Below, piece by piece: positions 17,340 through 25,060 of a stretch of 64,000 nucleotides of DNA. The translations under genes and the position numbers were made by a program. The DNA lies in NCBI GenBank assembly GCA_017309275.1, contig JAFKLT010000031.1, positions 62,001 through 126,000 of the forward strand. The letters are read 5' to 3'. The stretch comes from Sphingomonadales bacterium (GTDB taxonomy: Bacteria > Pseudomonadota > Alphaproteobacteria > Sphingomonadales > Sphingomonadaceae). Under the pieces are notes generated by a model. It did no database searches and had not been told where the DNA came from. It saw only the letters and a list, made by a program, of their open reading frames with translations. The number at the start of each line of letters is the position of its first letter. Position 1 is the first letter of the stretch.

Positions 17340-18404
17340 TCAATTACCGAACTTCCAGCCCACCTTTTCCATGATCCGGTCGGCATCGTCGTACAGGTAA
17401 CGCAGTTCGTTGAGATCGAACGTGTCCTTGCGAAACGTCCCGAAGCTCTGGAGATAGGCCGACGGCGCAACATCCTCGCGCACCGGGTATTTGAAGGTAT
17501 GCTCGCTCATGAGCGCCTGCCCGCGCGGCGAAAGAACAAACGCGACGAGCTTCTGCGCCTGATCGAGACGCTCGGACCCGGCGGGAACGTCCGCTGAAAT
17601 GCCAACGCCGGTAACATTGACCGGGAGACCGAATTTCCCGCCGTCCAACCATACCACCGCAACATCGTCGCGTAGCTGCCGCAACATCTCGGGGCTGTGG
17701 GTCCCGGTCTGGGTCTGCAGATAGCCGAGATAATAAGTGTTCAGGAAGGTTATCGCGAACTTGCCTTCCGCCACGGCCCGCGCGTTGGGCGTATCGCCCA
17801 GATAGCGTCCTTCGGGACCGAAATTGTCGACAATTCCCTGCGCCCATCGTGTCGCCGCCGGTTCGCCGTAACGGTAGATCATATAGGCCAGCAGCGAGCG
17901 GTTGTAGACGTTGGACGCCGAGCGAATGGTCATGCGCCCGCGCCACTTCGGGTCTGCGAGTTCAAGCAGCGACTTTGGCCGCTGCGCTTCGGGAACCATC
18001 GATTTGTTGACGAGAGCGGTCCGCGCGCGAAGTACGACGCCGAGCCAATAACCGTCCCGGTCGCGCCACTGCGCCGGAACAACCTTGGACATCTCGGCGA
18101 AGAACTCGGGATCGAGTTTGCGGAACTTGTTGAAATTCTTGGTTTCGGTGAGCGATTTATAGTCAGATACGAAGATCACATCGGTATTGAGACGATCATA
18201 ATCATTGGTGACGATCACCTCGATGCCCGTTTCGGCCGTGAAGGCATCGATCACCGGCTGAAGATAGCGCTGTTTGTGATACCAATTTACCGTGAGTTGC
18301 TGCGCCGAGGCCATTGACGAGCAGGCCAGCATCGCCAGGCCGATAACGATTGACGCGAGCCTGCCGGCATATTGTCGCCGCGCCCAGCCATGAAAACTGA
18401 TCAT
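17340..18404 (-). CDS. Periplasmic Fe(III)-type ABC transporter substrate-binding protein
   Basis: 354 aa. The ATG at 18404 (MISFHGWARRQ) follows AGGGGA and leads into a signal peptide ending ASAQQ; an upstream in-frame start at 18542 lacks such support. The mature protein opens LTVNWYHKQRYLQPVIDAF, and carries NTYYLGYLQ, the paired tyrosines that coordinate ferric iron in FutA/FbpA-type proteins. It should bind ferric iron in the periplasm, but no permease or ATPase gene is nearby, so it works with a distant transporter or as a periplasmic iron carrier. It lies 49 bases downstream of a serine hydrolase gene on the same strand. Confidence 0.9.
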   Translation of the reverse strand: MISFHGWARRQYAGRLASIVIGLAMLACSSMASAQQLTVNWYHKQRYLQPVIDAFTAETGIEVIVTNDYDRLNTDVIFVSDYKSLTETKNFNKFRKLDPEFFAEMSKVVPAQWRDRDGYWLGVVLRARTALVNKSMVPEAQRPKSLLELADPKWRGRMTIRSASNVYNRSLLAYMIYRYGEPAATRWAQGIVDNFGPEGRYLGDTPNARAVAEGKFAITFLNTYYLGYLQTQTGTHSPEMLRQLRDDVAVVWLDGGKFGLPVNVTGVGISADVPAGSERLDQAQKLVAFVLSPRGQALMSEHTFKYPVREDVAPSAYLQSFGTFRKDTFDLNELRYLYDDADRIMEKVGWKFGN

Positions 18405-18453
18405 ATATATCCCCTGTCTTGGTTGAAAACTGGCGGCCGCAGTGCCGTATGAA

Positions 18454-20184
18454 TTATGGCCTCTCGCGGACAAAGCCGATGTCGGTGACCCAGCCATATT
18501 GCGCGTTGAGCGAGAAACCCGCGACGCGGCCGCGCGCATCACGCGAAAAACGGATCGCGATATCCGGCAGACCGACGAACTCGTCTTTCCGCATCGGGAT
18601 CATCGGGCGCCGGAAGGCAAGATCGCCATCAGGTTCGAGAGGTTCGATCGTCAGAGTGCCATTGTCGACCGCGAGACGATAACGACTATCCAGTTCCGCG
18701 CTGCGATAGACGCCCGCATAGGAGGCAAGCTCCCGTGCCTTGGGCGCGACGGGATTTATCCTGCTGAAACGCCCTGTACCGTAGTTGCGTTCGCTGATCT
18801 GTCGCAACTCCATCGGCCCGCCGCGACCGGCCTGTTCGAAAGCGATCTCGATATTGCCGTCGGCGCGAAACCGGTTCTCGGACACGGGATAGAATCGCAA
18901 CGGCACACTGTCGCCGCGCACCAGCAAGGCGTCGCCATCGGCTTTGACGACCATCGCAATACCGAGGGCCGGTTCGCGATAGATGCCTTCATATCTTGCG
19001 AGCGCAATCGCGGACGATGCGCTGTCCGCTGCGCCCTTCACATCCCCAGGAAGGTCGAGAAAGATATCGGCGAGTCCCATCACCAGCGCCTGCGCATAGC
19101 CGCCGTTGTTGCAAAATCCGGCGATGCTGACCCCGCGCTGCGGAAAGATCATGCTATGGGCCTTGAAGCCGAACCCCGATCCGCCGTGACTGATCGTCTC
19201 CAGCCCCTTGTAAGGCACGGTGCGCAGACCGAACGCATAGGGGATCGGCTCGCCGTCCACCAGCCGCCCCTGGGTCCGAAGCAGGGTGGTAAACGGAGCG
19301 CCCCCCTGCAAACGGCTCGATACCACGATCAGATTGTCGGCCCATGCGGCATAGTCACGGACCGTGGTAACCACTCCGTTCGTCCCGATTCGCGCCGCCG
19401 TGTGCGGGTTGTCGCGCACCTCCCAGCCACTGCTTCCGCGGATATAGGGAGTGGCAAGCGCCGTGTTGGGGATCGGTCGGTCTCGAACATAGCTGTGCGT
19501 CATGCCGAGCGGACCGAAAATCGAATCCCTGGCAAAATCCGGATAGGAGCGACCAGTGGCACGCTCGAGAATCTCCGCGAGCAGGACATAGCCCGAATTG
19601 CTGTACAAGAAGCGGGTGCCCGGCTTGAAGACCAGCGACTTCTGCCGACCCAGCAGCTTGATGATGTCGCCGCGCGTCTGCAGATTCTTGCCCGACAGAC
19701 GAATAAGCGTCCAATCGTCGCGCAATCCGCTGCGATGATAGATCAGATCCGCGATGGTTATCGGCGTACCATAGTCGGGTAGTTCGGGGACATATTTGCG
19801 AACATCGTCAGCAAGACCAAGCACGCCTTTTTCCGCCGCCAGCCCCACCGCAGCGGCCATGAACTGTTTCGATACAGACGCGACGCCGAATGCGGATTGC
19901 GGCGTGAGCCGCGCGCCCGAGGCGATATCGGCGACGCCATAGGCACCTTCAAAAACAGGTATTCCGTCGCGGTACACCCCGACCGCGCATCCAGGCGCCC
20001 CGGGCTGCTCAAGCCGATCGAGCAAATCCTGCGCCCGCTCGGCCTGTGTTCGCGCCTGGGCAGTCGCGGAACAGGACGTGACGGCAGCAACAACAGCCAC
20101 AAGCAAAGCGTTTCGCCTTGGCGATGCCAACGCGCCAAGGGCAGCCTTCCCATGCCTCGGTTTACCGGACCCTCGTTGCGCCAT
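18454..20184 (-). CDS. Serine hydrolase, beta-lactamase/D-aminopeptidase family, exported
   Basis: 576 aa from the ATG at 20184 (MAQRGSGKPRHG); a longer start at 20268 or a TTG nearer the signal peptide is possible. A hydrophobic segment (NALLVAVVAAVTSCSATA) with a lipobox-like TSC suggests a lipoprotein or secreted form. The active-site motifs are SVSK at residues 103-106, YSNSGY, and HGGSGFGF as the third box. A C-terminal lipocalin-like region of about 200 residues follows, as in D-aminopeptidase/DmpB-type enzymes. It is a paralogue of the truncated hydrolase at 1-1610. Likely action: hydrolysis of peptides, esters or D-amino acid amides in the periplasm. Confidence 0.88.
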   Translation of the reverse strand: MAQRGSGKPRHGKAALGALASPRRNALLVAVVAAVTSCSATAQARTQAERAQDLLDRLEQPGAPGCAVGVYRDGIPVFEGAYGVADIASGARLTPQSAFGVASVSKQFMAAAVGLAAEKGVLGLADDVRKYVPELPDYGTPITIADLIYHRSGLRDDWTLIRLSGKNLQTRGDIIKLLGRQKSLVFKPGTRFLYSNSGYVLLAEILERATGRSYPDFARDSIFGPLGMTHSYVRDRPIPNTALATPYIRGSSGWEVRDNPHTAARIGTNGVVTTVRDYAAWADNLIVVSSRLQGGAPFTTLLRTQGRLVDGEPIPYAFGLRTVPYKGLETISHGGSGFGFKAHSMIFPQRGVSIAGFCNNGGYAQALVMGLADIFLDLPGDVKGAADSASSAIALARYEGIYREPALGIAMVVKADGDALLVRGDSVPLRFYPVSENRFRADGNIEIAFEQAGRGGPMELRQISERNYGTGRFSRINPVAPKARELASYAGVYRSAELDSRYRLAVDNGTLTIEPLEPDGDLAFRRPMIPMRKDEFVGLPDIAIRFSRDARGRVAGFSLNAQYGWVTDIGFVRERP

Positions 20185-20308
20185 CCGCTCGGGCACGCAA
20201 AGGTCCAAAGGCCGCGACCGCGGACCGCGTCCGTTTCGAAGCCCGGAAAAGAAACATGTCACCATCATTCGATTGTTCCATAGGAGGAGATCAGGCCGAC
20301 TCCGATTA

Positions 20309-20353
20309 ATGGTAGTTTTATACCATAACTTGATAATGGCAAATATCTACCAT
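20309..20353. promoter_or_regulatory. TGGTA dyads upstream of the RpiR-type regulator
   Basis: TGGTA (20310-20314), six bases, TACCA (20321-20325) form a 16-base perfect dyad; ATGGTAG (20309-20315) also pairs with CTACCAT (20347-20353), and an 8-base palindrome CCATATGG follows. They lie in AT-rich DNA between the divergent serine hydrolase and RpiR genes, 35-75 bases before the RpiR start, and suit an autoregulatory operator. Function is inferred. Confidence 0.5.
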
Positions 20354-20385
20354 ATGGCCAAAACGAACCTCAGAGGATAATTGCT

Positions 20386-21390
20386 ATGCCCCCAATGCCG
20401 GTCGAAAAAAAATTGCGGTCGGATGCCAAGAGCGCGACAGGAAAAATCGGGCCCGGCACGAGGGAAAAGAAGGGAGCGCAAGTGCCAAAAGGCGGGGTCA
20501 AGAATCAAGGTCTGCTCGCTCGACTGGAAGCGCAATTGCCCGACTTCACGGTGTCGGAGCGGATCATTGCCAATTATATTCTGAGCAACCGCAATTCGAT
20601 CGCCTTCGAGACCGCAGATGCTGTTGCTGAAAAACTCAATCTGGGGGCGATCACGGTCGGACGCTTCGCGCGAAAGCTCGGCTACCGGCATTTCAAGGCA
20701 CTGAAGGAAGATCTGCGGGTCGACATCGCGAGCACGCCCTGGCTGGTTGGCGATCAACTGACCGCGTTCATCCAAAAGAATCAGGACGAGGACCAGACCA
20801 AGAAGAGCCTCGAGGCCGATATCGCCGGCGTCATCGAAGTCTATTCGATGGCGCAGACGCCCGAATGGGACGCAATGGTCTCGATGATCGCGGAAGCGGA
20901 CGCAGTCCATGTCGCCGGCTTCCAGACCGAACGCGGCCTCGGACTCTATCTCGCCCACATCCTGCAATATGTCAGACCCGACGTATATCCGGTCGATTCC
21001 AGCTCCGGAAACTACGCCGATGTCTTGAGCGCCCGTGCCGCCAAACCCTGCGTCATCGTCATCGAGACGCGTCGCTACTCGCGTCAGGCCTATCTACTCG
21101 CCGAACAGTTGCACAAGCAGGAGATCGATCTGATCATCGTCTCCGACAGATATTGCGACTGGGCCCGAAAATTCACCAGCCATTACCTCCTGGTGCCGAC
21201 CGACTCAGAGCTTTTCTGGAATTCGATGGTCCCGATGACCTGCGCGCTCAATCTGCTGGCCAATGGCGTCGTCGGCAAACTGGGGCATAAGGTGGAAGCG
21301 CGGCTTGCCCAGATTTCCGATTATTATCAGCATTTCACCGGGCATGTAAGCAGCGGGCGCAGCAAACGGACGACCAAGAGCTCGGCCTAG
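20386..21390 (+). CDS. MurR/RpiR-family transcriptional regulator (HTH + SIS)
   Basis: 334 aa. The ATG at 20386 follows an AGAGGA site at long spacing; a second ATG three codons in is equally possible. After a basic, unconserved leader of about 40 residues comes an RpiR helix-turn-helix (residues 42-118, with DAVAEKLNLGAITVGRFARK) and a SIS sugar-phosphate-type domain (about 150-300, VHVAGFQTERG, SRQAYLLAEQLHKQ). In other alphaproteobacteria related RpiR proteins control amino sugar or amino acid use. It is divergent from a serine hydrolase gene and shares a dyad-rich promoter with it. Confidence 0.9.
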   Translation: MPPMPVEKKLRSDAKSATGKIGPGTREKKGAQVPKGGVKNQGLLARLEAQLPDFTVSERIIANYILSNRNSIAFETADAVAEKLNLGAITVGRFARKLGYRHFKALKEDLRVDIASTPWLVGDQLTAFIQKNQDEDQTKKSLEADIAGVIEVYSMAQTPEWDAMVSMIAEADAVHVAGFQTERGLGLYLAHILQYVRPDVYPVDSSSGNYADVLSARAAKPCVIVIETRRYSRQAYLLAEQLHKQEIDLIIVSDRYCDWARKFTSHYLLVPTDSELFWNSMVPMTCALNLLANGVVGKLGHKVEARLAQISDYYQHFTGHVSSGRSKRTTKSSA

Positions 21391-21646
21391 CCCCCTCACG
21401 CCGCCAAGCCCCTTTGCCGCCACGCCGCGGCCCCTTCCCTCGTCAATTCAGACAGCGGCCGGATAGCGCCTGTCGGCGACATCCGGTCGCCCTGCTTGCG
21501 AGCCCGCCAAGGAAACGGCGAACCGAACCGTGCGTAAAAGGCCAAGCAAGAAAAGATCGTTCTATATCATATATAGACAATTGTTATAATTCTGTCATAC
21601 CGCGTCCGCGGCCGAATGGAAGGCCGCTCTCACTGCGGGAGTCGAT

Positions 21647-22105
21647 ATGTTCAAAAAGTCCATCCTGGTACCGATCCTGATTGCCTTCTCCTCTCCGGTC
21701 GTGGCGCAAGAAGCCCAGCCGGAAGCATGGCCGGAAGCAAATTTCGAAATCTTCAAGCTTGCTCCCGGCGAGCAGGAAGCCTTCATTCGCAGCGTCGCCA
21801 AGTCCGACGAGGTCTCGCGCGCGATCGGCATCCCGCCGATCCAGCTCTACATTCACAAGCAGGGCGCGGACTGGGACGTGCTTTTGCTTAAGCGTGTTCG
21901 CACCACCAAACTCACGCCCGAACAGGAAGCCACGCTGGCACAGAAGCGCATAGAGATCGGCGTACCGAGCGGTCCGGAAGCCTTCCTCGATATCCGGAAA
22001 AAGGTTGCAGCGCACTCGGACACGATCGCGGTCGGGCCGATCACAGCCGAGGCATGGCTCGCGCGCCTCGATGCCGATCGCGCCGCGCGTAAGACCAAGA
22101 AATAA
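21647..22105 (+). CDS. Small exported protein of unknown function
   Basis: 152 aa. ATG at 21647 five bases after GGGAG. A clear signal peptide (MFKKSILVPILIAFSSPVVAQ) is followed by a mostly charged domain (NFEIFKLAPGEQEAFIRSV, IPPIQLYIHKQGADWDVLLL) and a basic tail. I do not recognise a family. It sits alone downstream of the RpiR gene, preceded by an AT-rich stretch and followed by a terminator, so it has its own transcription unit. It looks like a real gene, with codon use like its neighbours. Confidence 0.8.
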   Translation: MFKKSILVPILIAFSSPVVAQEAQPEAWPEANFEIFKLAPGEQEAFIRSVAKSDEVSRAIGIPPIQLYIHKQGADWDVLLLKRVRTTKLTPEQEATLAQKRIEIGVPSGPEAFLDIRKKVAAHSDTIAVGPITAEAWLARLDADRAARKTKK

Positions 22106-22120
22106 CACATCACCTTCCAT

Positions 22121-22146
22121 AAGGCCGGCGCGTCAGCGCCGGCCTT
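22121..22146 (+). terminator. GC-rich hairpin after the small exported protein gene
   Basis: Perfect 11-base arms (22121-22131 and 22136-22146) with a four-base GTCA loop lie 15 bases after the stop. No strong T-run follows, but AAGG/CCTT ends make it symmetrical and it could end transcription in either direction. Confidence 0.65.
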
Positions 22147-22629
22147 GTACATCCCGAAATTCCGGACCGGAAGCGCCATCGGGACAATGGGCTGAGCCCA
22201 TCCCTCATCAAGCTCAGCCTGAGCGAGCCACACTCCGACGGGGTAATCCGGCGAGTGCCTCCTGCGCCGCAACGTCCCAAATGAACGTCGGGGACAGGGA
22301 CGCGAGAAATCGCGATGCGGGGTACTTCGCGCCCGCCTTCTTGCAGCTTACGCCGCACCCCCTGGCCGACCGAAGAAGAACAGCTGTCGACCGGAGATGC
22401 CGACGACCCCAAGGGCGTGGAGGTCACCGTCTCTGTCTTCGCCGACAACCTCGACGTGCGTCTGAACGCGACCTGATTTCACTATCGCCCCAAGGGTCTC
22501 GCCTTTGTAGGAAACAACGGCACCGCCAACTGGCTCGATCATTAGCCTGAATATGTTGGCCAATTTCTGGCCGCCGACAGATGCCGAGAAGCCTCGGCGG
22601 AAGAAATCAGCGGCGCGGTTTCCTTCACA
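22147..22629 (+). other. Non-coding or decayed stretch with an interrupted plus-strand frame
   Basis: No intact gene was found. One plus-strand frame from about 22363 reads like protein (WPTEEEQLSTGDADDP, VEVTVSVFADNLDVRLNAT) but is cut by TGA at 22474 and TAG at 22543 before running on to a stop at 22654. It may be the remnant of a lost gene; I could not assign a family. It adjoins the OprB remnant, so this is the most eroded part of the window. Confidence 0.35.
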
Positions 22630-23217
22630 TTATTCCTCGGCCTGCCGGCGCATTAGAGCCGCCAAAGGATCGTCGCCAAGCCCCGCGAGGATCTCGGAGA
22701 AACTCTTCCTATCTTCGTCCTGGCCCAACTTGAACACGGCATTCTGCTCGACCACGCGAGCGCGAAAGGCAATGATCCGGTCGATCAGGCTCTCGTAGCG
22801 GTCGCCAAGCTGCTCGACATTCCAGGAATCTCCCTCGACAGCGGATACAAGTTGGCGAACTGCTACATCATTCTGGTCGGGCAGGAAGGTTATCTCGACG
22901 GCAATATCTACAAAGGCATAATTCCAGGTCGGCCCCCACTGCGGCTTGCTCACCCATTTGGGACTGATCGCAGCATTTGGTCCCAGAAATAGCGCTCTAG
23001 CATACGGATTTTTCTCGAGCTTCGCGACATGAGGGTTCGATCGCGCGAAGTGACCGAGCAGCTCGGTTACCTCACCGTCGCGCCCCCTTTTTGCGAGCAA
23101 GGGCAATGGGGTTGCCGCTAAACCCTCTCCTGTACCGCTGACAATAAGGCCCAAGCGGCAGCGATCAATGAGATCGGAAACATCGGCGGCACGACGGGGT
23201 GCGAATATCGGATTCAT
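22630..23217 (-). CDS. PaiB-like FMN-binding protein
   Basis: 195 aa, near the usual PaiB length of about 200. Start at 23217 (MNPIFAPRRAADVSDLIDR) matches the PaiB beginning. Family marks: LGLIVSGTGEGLAATPLPLL, LLGHFARSNPHV, AAISPKWVSK and PTWNYAFVDI, followed by a degenerate C-terminal region. PaiB/HugZ-type split-barrel proteins bind FMN or haem and were first described as negative regulators in Bacillus; enzyme activity in this group is unclear. It is the last gene of a long minus-strand operon with iron-reduction and peptidase genes, which favours a redox role. The ribosome site is weak. Confidence 0.78.
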   Translation of the reverse strand: MNPIFAPRRAADVSDLIDRCRLGLIVSGTGEGLAATPLPLLAKRGRDGEVTELLGHFARSNPHVAKLEKNPYARALFLGPNAAISPKWVSKPQWGPTWNYAFVDIAVEITFLPDQNDVAVRQLVSAVEGDSWNVEQLGDRYESLIDRIIAFRARVVEQNAVFKLGQDEDRKSFSEILAGLGDDPLAALMRRQAEE

Positions 23218-23226
23218 CTGTTGGAC

Positions 23227-23726
23227 TCACTTTTTGCCGGAGAAGGAAAAGCTGATCTGGAACGACAACCCGATGAGGATCTCGTCAGAATTGCCGCGAT
23301 CAGCGGATGGCGGTGGATGTATCGGGCCGTCGGCTGGAGCACGAACCAAGGCGTTAACTGGATGCGATAGCTCGTCTCGATATTCGACAAAGCCTCAATA
23401 TCAGTGACTATATCACTGATTGGTATCTCATTTTTGTGTTGGCCATAAAGGTTGGGTTCGCCGCCTTGCCATCCGGCAAGCTGCTCGAGGTCGGCTTCGA
23501 ACACGATGGCCAGATTGTCGATGTGGCGAAGGCCCCGCTTCCTACCGCCAGCAACATTCGCCATCACGTCGTTGGTGTACGTCATCTTGAACAGCAGCGG
23601 CCCATGATCCTCATCGACCTCGCCCGCCGGTTTGGTGTGGATATGCGGCCGGTTGGCCCCGCCAAGCATGTGGCTCGGCCCTCCAGGCGGCGAAGCTGCG
23701 GCCAGCGCGATTGATGACGGCAGCAT
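23227..23726 (-). pseudogene. Decayed OprB-type carbohydrate porin (internal deletion and frameshift)
   Basis: The ATG at 23726 keeps a perfect GGAGG site. The N-terminal part matches OprB porins (YTNDVMANVAGGRKRGLRH, FEADLEQLAGWQGG, DIEALSNIET). It then jumps directly to a C-terminal OprB strand (SYRIQLTPWFVLQPTARYIH), so some 200 or more residues are missing. Just after YIH the frame shifts: the original frame continues EILIGLSFQISFSFSGKK to a stop at 23227, whereas the open frame runs to 23214 with non-porin residues. The gene is dead or makes a non-porin peptide of about 170 residues. Its place in the operon suggests the unit once had its own uptake porin. Confidence 0.78.
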
Positions 23727-23770
23727 GGGAACCTCCAAAAAGTCGAAAATGGCAGGACGGCGTCCGGCCC

Positions 23771-25057
23771 CTAGCGAACGGGCGCACCGCCGCCTTTCGA
23801 TGCAGCCGCGATCACTGTGACGAGCCCTGCATTGAGCCCGCGCAGGCTCTCCTCGATCTCGACATCGATGAACTCCTCGAGCGAATGTTCCCCGCCGCCA
23901 CGCCCGCCGGTACCGATCGCGATCGCCGGTATGCCGAGGCTGACCGGAAGATTGGCATCGGTAGAGACAGCGTCGAAGCGGGGCCGGGCTCCGAATGCGC
24001 GGCCTGCAGCGAAGGCTATGGCGCCGAGACCAGACCGCTCGTCAATCACGCCCGCCGGCCGTTCTCCAATCTCTTCGAAGCGTACCGATATCGAACCATA
24101 GGCGACCGAGCGCGCCGCATTTTCTTCGCGCGCGGCCGTTTGGGCAGCCAGACGCACGCCGGCGTCGATACGGTCTATTTCCTTTGGCGCGAGCGACCGG
24201 ATGTCGATATCGACCGCCGCAGTGGCGGGAATCGTGTTGATCGACGTCCCTCCCGAAATCACACTTGCAGAGTAGGTGGTCCGGGGATCGGGAGGCACCG
24301 TCATCGCATAAAGCGCGGTCACGGTGCGCGCGAGAGGAACGACCGGATTGACGATCCCGAAGCGATCGAAACTATGGCCTCCCGGTCCGCTGAAGATAAT
24401 GCGGTAGCGCCGTGAGCCGACATGGCGCGTGACGATGCGATCGCTGCCATTGAGGTCGAAGGTGATAAAGCCGCTCGCGGTGCGGGCGCGCGGATCGCTG
24501 TCGAAGAGGTGACGAACGCCGCGCAAATTGCCCCGGCCCTCCTCTCCCACCGTTCCGACAAAATATATGTCGCGGTCGGTCACGATCCCCGACGCGTTCA
24601 TGGCCCGTGAAAGCGCCAGCAAGGCAGCAAGCCCGCGGGCATCGTCCCCTATCCCCGGCGCCTTCAGCAGACTGCCCTCGCGCGTCACCCTGACGGGCGT
24701 GCCGTCCGGAAAGACAGTGTCCAGATGCGCCGCCACGATTAGCGGGGGCAGAGCCGGATCGCGGCCGCGCCGGATACCGACAACATTGCCTATCGCATCG
24801 AGCCCGACGTCGGCGATGCCACTGGTCCGCATCATCTCGGCATAGGCCTTGGCGCGCTCGGCTTCGCCGAAAGTAGGTGACGGAATTTCGGTGAGGCGGA
24901 TGATCTCCGCCACCAGCCGATCGTGATCCTTGCGGAGCGCCACCTGCGCCTGCTCGAACCGGGGCGATGCGAGGATTTGCGCGACGGCGTCGGGAGTCTC
25001 GGGATTTGCGGACACCGCAGATGCGGCTGCCAGACCGAGCATGAGATGACCCAGCAT
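23771..25057 (-). CDS. M20-family metallopeptidase, exported
   Basis: 428 aa; ATG at 25057 follows GGAGG by eight bases, four bases after the stop of the PepSY gene. Short signal sequence (MLGHLMLGLAAASAVSA). Di-zinc motifs are intact: AAHLDTVFPDG, GIGDDARG, VGEEGRG and the C-terminal GGEHSLEEF; the lid domain with GPGGHSF lies in the middle. M20 enzymes are carboxypeptidases, di/tripeptidases or amino-acylases. It is clearly paralogous to the enzyme at 33858-35135. Expected to trim short peptides or N-acyl amino acids in the periplasm within this operon. Confidence 0.92.
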   Translation of the reverse strand: MLGHLMLGLAAASAVSANPETPDAVAQILASPRFEQAQVALRKDHDRLVAEIIRLTEIPSPTFGEAERAKAYAEMMRTSGIADVGLDAIGNVVGIRRGRDPALPPLIVAAHLDTVFPDGTPVRVTREGSLLKAPGIGDDARGLAALLALSRAMNASGIVTDRDIYFVGTVGEEGRGNLRGVRHLFDSDPRARTASGFITFDLNGSDRIVTRHVGSRRYRIIFSGPGGHSFDRFGIVNPVVPLARTVTALYAMTVPPDPRTTYSASVISGGTSINTIPATAAVDIDIRSLAPKEIDRIDAGVRLAAQTAAREENAARSVAYGSISVRFEEIGERPAGVIDERSGLGAIAFAAGRAFGARPRFDAVSTDANLPVSLGIPAIAIGTGGRGGGEHSLEEFIDVEIEESLRGLNAGLVTVIAAASKGGGAPVR

Positions 25058-25060
25058 GAA

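Noticed and set aside
1-20184. Microcystin-degradation (mlr) cluster, given serine hydrolases, acylases and D-amino acid genes
   Set aside because: No MlrA-type membrane protease, MlrC-type metalloprotease or MlrD-type transporter was recognised in the window.
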